This document shows positions 1-7,217 of a stretch of 24,815 bases of DNA, in pieces. The first letter of the stretch is position 1. Every line of letters starts with the position of its first letter. Origin of the DNA: an uncultured Eubacterium sp. (GTDB lineage: Bacteria > Bacillota > Clostridia > Lachnospirales > Lachnospiraceae); NCBI GenBank assembly GCA_934316925.1, contig CAKREC010000030.1, forward strand, positions 1 to 24,815. Direction: 5' to 3'. A program made the translations under genes and the position numbers. The notes beneath the pieces are model-generated. The model was not told where the DNA came from. It ran no database searches and saw only the letters and a program-made list of their open reading frames with translations.

Positions 1-414
1 CTCTTGCAGATCCCGTGTCAGTTTCCGGCTCTGTTCCTGATCCTTTACATTCTTTTCGGATAAGAAAATTCCGCCAACCGGGTACTTTTCCAAGATTGCT
101 TTCATCTTCTTGCTGCACTTGTAGATCTTGTCCCCGGAATCTTTCTCCTGCAAAACATTCAGATCCACAAGAAACATCTGTGCAACCTTCGCTTCCAGCG
201 TCATCTCCTTCACTGCGCTTTCCGCTGCCGAAAAAGCATCATCATACGATACTTCCTTCACAGCTTCTCCCGATGCCGCTCCCCCTGTAACAGTTTCGGT
301 CGTGTCATCCGGTTTTGCAGTCTCCGTTCCTTTTTCCACTATACTCTTTTTCCCGCATGCCACAAGAACAACAGCAGCCATGAGCAAGCAAAAAAGTGTA
401 ACTTTGCGATTCAT
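1..414 (-). CDS. Glycoside hydrolase family 3 lipoprotein (NagZ-like), N-terminus only
   Basis: The reading frame is open from an ATG at 414 to the left edge, giving 138 residues with no stop. A GAGGGG ribosome binding site lies 8 bases before the start. Residues 1-20 form a lipoprotein signal peptide with lipobox LVAC and lipidation cysteine C20. An acidic, Thr/Ser/Gly-rich tether follows to about residue 55. From about residue 64 the sequence reads like the beginning of a family 3 glycoside hydrolase: MTLEAKVAQMFLVD, then YPVGGIFLSEKNV, then LTRDLQE. In this family that is the first strand and helix of the TIM barrel of beta-N-acetylhexosaminidases, which remove GlcNAc from peptidoglycan fragments. 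The catalytic part lies outside the window, so the substrate is inferred. The protein would be anchored to the outer face of the membrane. Confidence 0.75.
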   Translation of the reverse strand, partial: MNRKVTLFCLLMAAVVLVACGKKSIVEKGTETAKPDDTTETVTGGAASGEAVKEVSYDDAFSAAESAVKEMTLEAKVAQMFLVDLNVLQEKDSGDKIYKCSKKMKAILEKYPVGGIFLSEKNVKDQEQSRKLTRDLQE

Positions 415-461
415 ATTTGTAATCCCCTCAATTTCCTATTCTAGATACTAACGCAACCTAT

Positions 462-490
462 ATTATACTATATCCCGTCCATTCATACAA
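462..490 (-). promoter_or_regulatory. Sigma-A type promoter of the GH3 lipoprotein gene
   Basis: Read on the minus strand, a -35 TTGTAT (485-490) is separated by 17 bases from a perfect -10 TATAAT (462-467). The predicted start of transcription is about 40 bases before the ATG at 414. Confidence 0.7.
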
Positions 491-585
491 TTAAAATATT
501 TTCAAATATTTATCCATGTTTTGTGTAAAACGCCCAAGCCCCCTCGCATATGATAACACTGTAAACCAATCAAGGAGGTAACATT

Positions 586-831
586 ATGAGTGATTTATCA
601 GCTACACAATGCGGAGGCGGTTGTTCCTGCAACGAGGGATGTGGAAATTCCTCCTGCTGGATCATCATCCTCTTACTTCTTTGCTGTGGCGGCTGCGGGG
701 GCAACGGAATCAGCACATTAGGCGGTTTCGGTGGCGACAATTGCAGCTGCAGCATCCTCTATATCCTGCTTCTCATCTCCTGTTTCTGCGGCGGAAACAA
801 CGGCGGATGTGGATGCGGATGCGGATTCTAA
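586..831 (+). CDS. Small cysteine/glycine-rich protein with two hydrophobic segments
   Basis: This 81-residue protein has 15 cysteines (9, 13, 15, 19, 24, 33, 34, 37, 53, 55, 66, 68, 75, 77, 79) and many glycines. A strong AAGGAGGT site lies 6 bases before the ATG. Cys/Gly clusters such as CGGGCSC, CCGGCGG and CGCGCG alternate with two short hydrophobic stretches (about 25-32 and 57-65), so it could be membrane-associated or self-assembling. Related small proteins in gut Clostridia are often labelled high-cysteine or chorion-like, with no known function. The cysteine spacing suits metal binding or disulfide/thioether crosslinking, but nothing here proves either. It is a single-gene unit followed at once by a terminator. 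The function is not recognised; that it is a real gene is likely from the ribosome binding site, composition and terminator. Confidence 0.75.
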   Translation: MSDLSATQCGGGCSCNEGCGNSSCWIIILLLLCCGGCGGNGISTLGGFGGDNCSCSILYILLLISCFCGGNNGGCGCGCGF

Positions 832-853
832 TTTGACGAACCTCTTAACAGGC

Positions 854-883
854 AAAAAAGAGAGCTTCAACGCTCTCTTTTTT
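854..883. terminator. Bidirectional intrinsic terminator
   Basis: A perfect 12-bp stem (854-865 with 872-883) encloses a 6-base loop. The stem has an A6 tract on one side and a T6 tract on the other, so it can end both the plus-strand Cys/Gly-rich gene and the minus-strand aroC unit. Confidence 0.85.
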
Positions 884-1010
884 GGTGTCTTTTTTGTTCC
901 ACACACGCGGCATCGACTTCATAGATCGTATTTTCTTCCACTACCAAAAATCCATCTGACCGTTCCTGCCGGTGTCCTGCACTTGATTTATTTTCCCGTT
1001 CTGTTTCCAT
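867..1010 (-). CDS. Small hypothetical protein (47 aa) downstream of aroC
   Basis: The frame could begin at 1070, inside the end of aroC, but no ribosome binding site is visible there. The ATG at 1010 follows GGAG by 5 bases and is preferred. The 47-residue product is hydrophilic and highly charged; a central segment, GFLVVEENTIYEVD, looks like folded protein, and the tail is basic. The stop codon lies in the loop of the terminator at 854-883, so the last codons are encoded by the terminator stem. No family was recognised. It would be co-transcribed with aroC. It is either a real small gene or a chance open frame. Confidence 0.4.
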   Translation of the reverse strand: METERENKSSAGHRQERSDGFLVVEENTIYEVDAACVEQKRHQKRER

Positions 1011-1059
1011 ATATTCTCCAGATGATATACCTTTTATAGAAATTATATGTAGGAATAGA

Positions 1060-2163
1060 TCATTTTCCATAAAATTCGCAAATTTTGTCGATTCTTGCTG
1101 TCATTCCAACAAACAACCGGTCTACGATCGTCAGTGCCGTCATCGCTTCCACAACCACAACAGCTCTTGGCATGATCACCGGATCATGACGTCCTTTGAT
1201 CGCAATTTCAATGTCCTCGCCCTGACGATTCACCGTGTGCTGCTGTTGAAAAATCGAAGGAGTTGGCTTGAATGCAGCGCGGACTACAATGTCATCCCCA
1301 TCACTGATGCCACCTAAAATACCACCGGAATGGTTGCTTCTTTTTCGAACTGTTCCATCTGCACCCATATAGAAATCATCATTGTTCTCTGAGCCGGTCG
1401 TTTCTGCCACACCAAAGCCCGCTCCGATCTCAATTCCTTTTACCGCACCGATCGACATGATCGCCTTTGCAAGTTCCGCATCCAGCTTGCCAAATACTGG
1501 CTCTCCCACACCGGCTGGCATTCCGCTTACAACGCACTCAACAATGCCACCTACGGAATCCTTTTCCTCCATCTTTTTTGCAAGATACGTTTCTGCCTGA
1601 TCCGATACTTCCAGATCCGGCATACGAAGAGGACTCTTTTCTGCATCTTCAAAGCTCATATGATCCGGTCTGCAGATATATGGGCCGATCTGCTTGGTAT
1701 ACCCGTGAACAGAAATCCCCATCTGCTTCAAGATCTCCACTGCAATCGCTCCTGCTGCCACCCGGCCGATCGTCTCGCGTCCAGAGGAACGTCCGCCACC
1801 ACGGTAGTCCCGGAATCCGTACTTGGCATCAAATGTGTAATCCGCATGGCCCGGTCTGTAATATCCCGCAATCTCGGAATAATCCGCTGATTTCTGCGAA
1901 GTATTCTCCACCATCATGGCAATCGGGGTTCCCGTCGTCTTTCCTTCAAACACGCCGGACAGGATCCTGACCTTGTCCCCCTCTTTGCGAGGTGTCGAGT
2001 ATCTTGTCTCACCGGGTTTTCGGCGATCCAGCATCTTCTGGATAACCTCTTCTGTCAGCAAAACTCCCGCCGGACATCCATCTACGACCACGCCAAGACC
2101 CTGTCCGTGTGACTCGCCCCAGGTCGATATACGAAAAACCTCGCCCAATACAGAACCTGCCAT
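1060..2163 (-). CDS. aroC: Chorismate synthase
   Basis: Chorismate synthase converts 5-enolpyruvylshikimate 3-phosphate to chorismate, the last common step of aromatic amino acid synthesis, using reduced FMN. The 367-residue product carries family signatures: GEVFRISTWGESHG at residues 6-19, GKTTGTPIAMMVEN, the RPGHADYTF segment and GGGRSSGRET. The length matches the family. The start at 2163 is chosen because MAGSVLGEVF is the conserved N-terminus and AGGAAG lies 9 bases before it; an upstream ATG in frame would add 22 residues unlike the family. It diverges from the CheX-like gene, and its stop overlaps the open frame of the small downstream gene. Confidence 0.95.
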   Translation of the reverse strand: MAGSVLGEVFRISTWGESHGQGLGVVVDGCPAGVLLTEEVIQKMLDRRKPGETRYSTPRKEGDKVRILSGVFEGKTTGTPIAMMVENTSQKSADYSEIAGYYRPGHADYTFDAKYGFRDYRGGGRSSGRETIGRVAAGAIAVEILKQMGISVHGYTKQIGPYICRPDHMSFEDAEKSPLRMPDLEVSDQAETYLAKKMEEKDSVGGIVECVVSGMPAGVGEPVFGKLDAELAKAIMSIGAVKGIEIGAGFGVAETTGSENNDDFYMGADGTVRKRSNHSGGILGGISDGDDIVVRAAFKPTPSIFQQQHTVNRQGEDIEIAIKGRHDPVIMPRAVVVVEAMTALTIVDRLFVGMTARIDKICEFYGK

Positions 2164-2212
2164 TTTTTTACACTTCCTTTCAAATTCTCTTTCTTTTTTC
2201 TGGGTTCTATTG

Positions 2213-2218
2213 TATAAT
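2213..2218 (+). promoter_or_regulatory. Probable -10 box for the CheX-like/CheY unit
   Basis: A perfect TATAAT lies 31 bases before the ATG of the CheX-like gene. The -35 position (TTTCTT at 2190-2195, 17-base spacing) matches the consensus poorly, so only the -10 is called. The short leader carries GAAAGGAGA as the ribosome binding site. Confidence 0.45.
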
Positions 2219-2248
2219 AATTTTAACACAATTGAAAGGAGATTTTTT

Positions 2249-3124
2249 ATGTTTAGTCAGTTTTTTGGAACTTATCTGTTGGACAACCAGAAAATCACTG
2301 ATGAGCAGTACGCCTCCTGTATGGATTACATTAAAGCGAATCGCGTAAAACTGGGATTGATCGCCGAAACCGAAGGTTTACTTACTCATTCGCAAGCCGA
2401 TGAATTGAACAATCTTCAGATGCATTCGGACAAGCGTTTTGGAGATTTGGCCATAGAGAAAGGATATTTGACAGATTCTGATGTTTCCTATTTACTCAGC
2501 CGTCAGGCAAATCCTTACTTGATCTTTGTACAGGCTCTTGAAGAGAATGGCATTTTCTCTCATAGCGAGATCGAGGCTGCTATTGCGGAATTCAAAGAAG
2601 CAAATGGTTTTTCCGACTCCGTTTTGAAAGCCATTCAGGATGGCAACATCGATGATATGCTTCCTGCATTTGTAGGCGACGATGCTGTACAGTATCGTCC
2701 GCTGATCGGACTGGCACTCCGCAACATTATCCGTTTTGTAAGTTCATATCTTCGGATCAGCAAGGGATATTTTACATCATCCCACACAGCAAAGTCTGCA
2801 GCATATCAGCATACAACCGGTGCTTATGAGGGATTTTTGGGCTTTTGCTCCGATGATGAGAATTCCCTGATCAGCATTGCCAGCGGCTATGCCAGAGAGA
2901 ATTTTACTACCGTGGACGAGGATGTTCTGGACGCTGTTGCCGAATTCACAAACTGCATCAATGGATTGTATGCCGCTGAACTCAGTTATCAGGGTGTAAG
3001 CATCGATATGCTTCCTCCTGAACTTGTATTTGATTTTTCACTGGATCAAGATGAAGATTTTTATGTACTTCCAATTTACATCGAAGGCAAAAAATCAGAC
3101 TTGATCATTAAAATTGGGAAATAG
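2249..3124 (+). CDS. CheX-like chemotaxis phosphatase-fold protein with N-terminal helical domain
   Basis: This 291-residue protein starts at 2249 after GAAAGGAGA; the frame is open further upstream but that part is antisense to aroC. Residues 1-115 are helical, with repeated hydrophobic patterns (ITDEQY, LLTHSQADELN, YLTDSDVSYLL) that resemble a tethering or type II secretion N-terminal fold. Residues 150-291 resemble CheX/CheC. The phosphatase signature ExxN is present as E232-F-T-N235 (with D228 before it), followed by NGLYAAEL and a closing beta segment. In CheX and CheC these residues position water to remove the phosphoryl group of CheY-P. A CheY is encoded 12 bases downstream, so a cognate phosphatase and regulator pair is inferred. 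It could instead be a non-catalytic sensor or scaffold. Confidence 0.7.
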   Translation: MFSQFFGTYLLDNQKITDEQYASCMDYIKANRVKLGLIAETEGLLTHSQADELNNLQMHSDKRFGDLAIEKGYLTDSDVSYLLSRQANPYLIFVQALEENGIFSHSEIEAAIAEFKEANGFSDSVLKAIQDGNIDDMLPAFVGDDAVQYRPLIGLALRNIIRFVSSYLRISKGYFTSSHTAKSAAYQHTTGAYEGFLGFCSDDENSLISIASGYARENFTTVDEDVLDAVAEFTNCINGLYAAELSYQGVSIDMLPPELVFDFSLDQDEDFYVLPIYIEGKKSDLIIKIGK

Positions 3125-3136
3125 GAGGAAAACACC

Positions 3137-3496
3137 ATGGCAAAAATTCTTATCGTTGACGACTCCCGCACTTCCCGCCGTATCCTTCGCAATATTCTGA
3201 CAGAGAACGGACATGAAGTTGTTGGTGAAGCAGAGAACGGACAGATCGGATATGAAAAGTATATTGAACTCCGTCCGGACATTGTTACATTGGATATTAC
3301 CATGCCAGTATTGGACGGCTTAGCTGCCCTTGACAAGATCATGACCTTAGACAGCGACGCTACCGTGATCATGGTTACCGCTGCCGGTCAGAAAGAAAAG
3401 ATGGTAGAAGCGATCAAGCTTGGTGCCAATGAATTTATTCAAAAGCCATTTGAACCACAGCAGATCATAAGCGTTATCAACAACGTTTCTAAATAA
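3137..3496 (+). CDS. cheY: CheY-like single-domain response regulator
   Basis: The 119 residues form only a receiver domain with no output domain. The acidic pair D8-D9, phospho-acceptor D53 (in LDITMP), switch threonine T81 (VTAAGQ) and K103 (QKPF) are all present, so phosphorylation should work. The gene starts after ATAGGAGGAAAACACC and overlaps nothing. It lies directly after the CheX-like gene, forming a two-gene unit that ends at the hairpin at 3515-3578. The partner kinase is not in the window. Whether it acts on the flagellar motor, as classical CheY does, or in another pathway cannot be told from sequence. Confidence 0.9.
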   Translation: MAKILIVDDSRTSRRILRNILTENGHEVVGEAENGQIGYEKYIELRPDIVTLDITMPVLDGLAALDKIMTLDSDATVIMVTAAGQKEKMVEAIKLGANEFIQKPFEPQQIISVINNVSK

Positions 3497-3514
3497 TTTC
3501 AGATTATTTTTTGC

Positions 3515-3578
3515 AAATAAAAAACTTCAGATCATTCAAAAACATTCTTTGTTTCTGTTTGATCTGAAGTTTTTATTT
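3515..3578. terminator. Bidirectional terminator between convergent units
   Basis: A long near-perfect inverted repeat centres on CTTCAGATCA and TGATCTGAAG. It is flanked by A-rich sequence on the left and T-rich on the right, with a one-base bulge in the A tract. It sits between cheY (+) and the membrane protein gene (-) and can end both. Confidence 0.8.
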
Positions 3579-3586
3579 GTTCTATT

Positions 3587-4369
3587 TTATGATTTCTTAC
3601 GAAGCAGTCTTATCCATACCAGGTAGCTTCCTATCGCCGCCAGCAAAACCAAAAAGATCTGAATCACAACCTGCGCCACTGTCGTGCCACGGCCGAAATA
3701 TCCTACCAGCGCATTTACAATGCTGATACCGAACGGCACAAGCACACCGATCACCGCCGAAGCTTTCGGTTTTTCTTTCATGTATATACCCATGATCAAT
3801 GCCAGACCCACATAGATCAGCAGCATCCATGCCCCTTTTAATCCGTCTAACATCATTCCCGAAACCGAACTGCTCGCCACAGACTCCGCCAGGGATTGTG
3901 ATCCGTAAAAAATTCCGGTATTGATCCTTGCAGCATAATACAAGCTGGAACAATAAGGAACCAGAAGATTCCATCCAATATTTCCTGCCGAAAACCCAAT
4001 GCCAACAGCACAAACGCGCCATAAATATTTGTCCGCTTCTTCCGTCTTTGCTTTTATCTTTTGAATGATCCAATACATTCCAAATGCAACAAACAGCGCA
4101 CTCAAAAGCGCATACAAAAGAGAAACCAGAAGATACAGATTTTCATTCAGATTTTCAAACCAGGAAAACTTTGTCATCAGCACAAGACATAGCATATATA
4201 GAATTTCCTGCCATACATAACCGGCAAATCCATATGCTGCAGCCCCGCCAAGTCCCGCGTGATCCGTGTGCATCTTGCGATGTAAATATACAAACAATGC
4301 CACACTACAGATCGCCGGAAACAAAAAGGCAAAAATCATCGCCAGCATCTGCCCCTGCGTAATAAACAT
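3587..4369 (-). CDS. Multi-pass membrane protein, possibly YhfC-like
   Basis: This 260-residue protein has about seven hydrophobic segments (roughly 8-28, 39-63, 77-102, 120-140, 175-195, 203-225 and 230-255) and a basic C-terminus. Its N-terminal pattern and helix layout recall YhfC-family membrane proteins, which are often annotated as putative intramembrane metalloproteases. However, the Glu-Glu and His motifs expected of such proteases were not seen at the matching helices. The family assignment is weak, and it may be a different transporter-like or immunity-like protein. GGGGGAGG precedes the ATG. It is the last gene of the secA-prfB-cheW-hom run, 24 bases after hom. Function unknown. 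Confidence 0.6.
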   Translation of the reverse strand: MFITQGQMLAMIFAFLFPAICSVALFVYLHRKMHTDHAGLGGAAAYGFAGYVWQEILYMLCLVLMTKFSWFENLNENLYLLVSLLYALLSALFVAFGMYWIIQKIKAKTEEADKYLWRVCAVGIGFSAGNIGWNLLVPYCSSLYYAARINTGIFYGSQSLAESVASSSVSGMMLDGLKGAWMLLIYVGLALIMGIYMKEKPKASAVIGVLVPFGISIVNALVGYFGRGTTVAQVVIQIFLVLLAAIGSYLVWIRLLRKKS

Positions 4370-4393
4370 AGAATACCTCCCCCAAAAGACCTG

Positions 4394-5599
4394 CTAGAAT
4401 CCTACACGAATTCTGGTGATAAAGTTTGTCAGACCGGCAATCGCATCATGGAATGCTTTTTCTGTCATAACATCGGTGACAAAACCGACTTCACCATCTA
4501 CAACATCTGACAAAATGTCTACATCACCAAAGATTTCTTTGACCTTTGCCGCGTCTTCCTTGCCAGTACGCACAAAGAATCGATTTTCCATCTCATCCAT
4601 CGGTGCTATCGTCTGTTTTTCATCATCCCAGATCGTCATAACATTAACATTCATATGTTTCACAGCATCTACAACATCCGATACAACGGCGCTGGCGGTA
4701 GCTTCTTTACCAGCTCCTTTTCCGTAAAACATAACGTCGCCAAGCATGTTACCGGTAACACAGATCGCATTGAATACATCATCAACGCTGTACAGCGGAT
4801 TGTCATTGCGGATCATCTGTGGTGCTACCATGGCATAAAGCTTGTCGCCTTCTTTTCTGCTTGATCCAAAAATTTTGATCACGGCACCCAAAGCCTTTGC
4901 ATACTTAAAATCTTCCGCTGTGATCTTTGTGATTCCTTCGGTGTAAATGTCCTCGTAATCCACCTGCTGGCCATATGCCAAAGAGGTTAAAATCGCAATT
5001 TTACGGCAGGCATCGTATCCTTCCACATCGGCAGTCGGATCTTTTTCTGCGTATCCCAGTTCCTGTGCTTCTTTCAGGACTTCTGCAAAATCAGAACCTT
5101 CCTTTGCCATCTTAGTCAGAATATAGTTGGTTGTACCATTGAGAATACCATTGATCTTCAGGATCTTATCTGCGGTGAGACTCTGATTGAGCGGACGGAT
5201 GATCGGAATACCGCCGCCAACACTGGCTTCAAACAAGAAATTGACTTCTTTATTTTTTGCAATGTGAACCAGTTCTGCTCCATAAGCAGCCACCAGCTCT
5301 TTGTTGGAAGTACATACGCTCTTTCCTGCTTTCAGTGATTTTTTCACAAATTCATATGCCGGCTTAGTTCCTCCCATCGTCTCAACCACGATATCAACTT
5401 CCGGGTCTTCCAGGATCACATTGAAATCATGAACAACTTTGCTCTGGATCGGATCATCCGGGAAATCTCTCAAATCCAACACATACTTAACTTCAACTTC
5501 CTGGCCAGCTCTCTTGGCAATGATCTTCGCATTGGTCTCGATCACTTTTACCACACCAGAGCCTACTGTTCCATATCCTAACACTGCAATTCTAATCAT
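4394..5599 (-). CDS. hom: Homoserine dehydrogenase
   Basis: The enzyme reduces aspartate semialdehyde to homoserine with NAD(P)H, feeding threonine and methionine synthesis in the cytosol. The Rossmann motif GYGTVGSG is at residues 8-15, the family signature NGILNGTTNYILTKM is near residue 150, and the catalytic region EKDPTADVEGYDACRK follows. The product is 401 residues, slightly short of the usual 430. The C-terminal 70 residues look like a small ACT-type regulatory fold, so threonine feedback is possible. The start overlaps the end of cheW by 8 bases, implying translational coupling. Confidence 0.93.
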   Translation of the reverse strand: MIRIAVLGYGTVGSGVVKVIETNAKIIAKRAGQEVEVKYVLDLRDFPDDPIQSKVVHDFNVILEDPEVDIVVETMGGTKPAYEFVKKSLKAGKSVCTSNKELVAAYGAELVHIAKNKEVNFLFEASVGGGIPIIRPLNQSLTADKILKINGILNGTTNYILTKMAKEGSDFAEVLKEAQELGYAEKDPTADVEGYDACRKIAILTSLAYGQQVDYEDIYTEGITKITAEDFKYAKALGAVIKIFGSSRKEGDKLYAMVAPQMIRNDNPLYSVDDVFNAICVTGNMLGDVMFYGKGAGKEATASAVVSDVVDAVKHMNVNVMTIWDDEKQTIAPMDEMENRFFVRTGKEDAAKVKEIFGDVDILSDVVDGEVGFVTDVMTEKAFHDAIAGLTNFITRIRVGF

Positions 5600-6062
5600 C
5601 TTTTTCCTCCATATTTTTCAACATATCCTGTACCTGCTGCCATTGGTCATCCGCCAGTAAATGCTGTGGCTGAATAACGATCACCAGACCTCCGGCATCC
5701 TTCGCTACATAGTCCACATAGCCGGTCGCATCGGTCGATACCAGTTTCGGAAACTCCTGAACCTGATCGTCCTCAACCTGCACGATCCTGCCAACCTGAT
5801 CGACCACGCATGCAACCTTTCCGCTCTTCCCAGGCAGAACCAGATACCTGGTCTCTTCTGTAATCTCGCCAAGCGGAGACGCAAGGATCTTTGCCAGATC
5901 AACGACCGGAAGCATCTCTTCCCTCACATCCACAACGCCAGCCACACACTCCGGCTGATCAGTTGCTGATGCAAAGGCAGAATACCTCTCAATCCCCAAC
6001 AGATTGCTCACATCAATTCCATATCGTTTGCCATTCAAGAAAAACATTACGATTTCTTTCAT
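5592..6062 (-). CDS. cheW: CheW-like chemotaxis coupling protein
   Basis: The 156 residues form a single CheW domain: FFLNGKRYGIDV at the start, CVAGVVDVREEMLPVVDL in the middle (the typical GxxxxRGxxxPVxDL region with R-E in place of R-G), and VDQVGRIVQV after it. CheW links chemoreceptors to the kinase CheA at the membrane array. A Shine-Dalgarno AAGGAGG overlaps the prfB stop codon 10 bases before the ATG, and the 3' end overlaps hom by 8 bases. It is therefore locked into the housekeeping operon. No CheA or receptor gene is nearby. A stand-alone CheW-domain adaptor is the alternative. Confidence 0.85.
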   Translation of the reverse strand: MKEIVMFFLNGKRYGIDVSNLLGIERYSAFASATDQPECVAGVVDVREEMLPVVDLAKILASPLGEITEETRYLVLPGKSGKVACVVDQVGRIVQVEDDQVQEFPKLVSTDATGYVDYVAKDAGGLVIVIQPQHLLADDQWQQVQDMLKNMEEKDD

Positions 6063-6071
6063 GTTTCCTCC

Positions 6072-7176
6072 TTAACTGTTTATCCATTTCAAAAAGGCAT
6101 TCATAAACATGTCAATATCGCCATCCAGAACTGCTGCCACATTGCCTGTCTCAGCATTTGTCCGATGATCTTTTACCATGGTATATGGCTGCATTACATA
6201 AGAACGGATCTGATTGCCCCATCCAATTTCTTTTACTTCGCCTCGAATATCCGACTCTTTTGCCAGATTTTCCTGTTCACGAAGGATCAGCAGTTTGGCT
6301 TTCAGCATCTGCATCGCCTTATCTTTGTTCATATGCTGTGAACGTTCATTCTGGCACTGAACTACGATACCGGTCGGGAAATGTGTAATACGGATCGCAG
6401 AGGACGTCTTGTTGATATGCTGTCCACCAGCTCCGCTGGATCGGTATGTGTCAATGCGGATATCATCATCGTTGATCTCAATGTCAATATCCTGTTCAAT
6501 ATCCGGCATAACATCACAGGAAACAAACGATGTCTGTCTCTTGCCAGCGGCGTTGAATGGAGAAATGCGTACCAGACGATGAACGCCGTGCTCACTTTTC
6601 AGATAGCCATATACATTCTCGCCCTTAATCTCCAGCGTAACCGATTTCAATCCAGCCTCATCACCATCCAGCGAATCCAGGACTTCTACAGTGAAGCCAC
6701 GTTTGTCAGCCCAGCGCTCATACATGCGGCACAACATACTTGCCCAGTCACAGCTCTCAGTACCGCCTGCTCCTGCATGCAATGTAAGAATTGCATTTTC
6801 GCTGTCATGCTCGCCTTTGAGCAATGTGCTGATCCGAAGGTTATCAAACTCATCCAAAAATGCTTTGAACTCTTCTTCTACTTCCGGTACCAAAGAAACG
6901 TCATCTTCTTCATTGCCCATCTCGATCAATGTCATAATATCATCATAGGCTGCGCTGAGTGCATCCGCTCTCTGTACCGTATCTTTTAAACTTTTCACTT
7001 CTTTCATGTCCGCACTTGCTTTTTCGGCATCATTCCAAAAATCCGGTGCTTCCATGTTGCGTTCCAGTTCTTCAATCCTTAACTTTTTATCTGCTAAGTT
7101 AAAGTGAATCCCTTACTTCCAGAAGTGGTTTTTCATAACTGCTTAATTCAATTCGAATATTATCTAATTCGACCAC
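6072..7176 (-). CDS. prfB: Peptide chain release factor 2, made by +1 frameshift at an in-frame UAA
   Basis: RF2 reads UGA and UAA and releases the finished peptide. The gene starts at GTG 7176 after AAAGGTGGTGAT. The first 25 codons end in CTT followed by TAA (7099-7101). Skipping base 7101 continues in the +1 frame to 6072, giving 367 residues. Residues 1-25 and the stretch after the shift (NLADKKLRIEELE) both match RF2, so the frame change is programmed rather than damage. The stop-codon recognition tripeptide SPF is at 205-207 and the GGQ catalytic motif at 250-252, the same numbering as E. coli RF2. The usual site is CTT TGA C; here it is CTT TAA C, which also changes the usual Asp after the shift to Asn. 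AAGGG lies upstream of the slip as the internal Shine-Dalgarno-like element. Confidence 0.93.
7090..7115 (-). promoter_or_regulatory. prfB programmed +1 frameshift site (CTT TAA C)
   Basis: On the minus strand the order is AAGGG, a short spacer, slippery codon CTT (7102-7104), then TAA (7099-7101) followed by C. The P-site tRNA would slip from CUU to UUU and the next codon read is AAC. This is the autoregulatory RF2 site, with UAA in place of the usual UGA. Confidence 0.85.
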
Positions 7177-7217
7177 TTTATCACCACCTTTATTTTTATC
7201 CGGTTCAAGACCGGGAT

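Noticed and set aside
609..836. Alternative frame overlapping the Cys/Gly-rich gene
   Set aside because: No ribosome binding site; it is a shifted reading of the same Gly/Cys codons giving Arg/Leu-rich sequence.
6072..7176. prfB as a pseudogene broken by a stop and frameshift
   Set aside because: The break is at the exact RF2 programmed site, both sides match RF2, and SPF and GGQ have canonical numbering.
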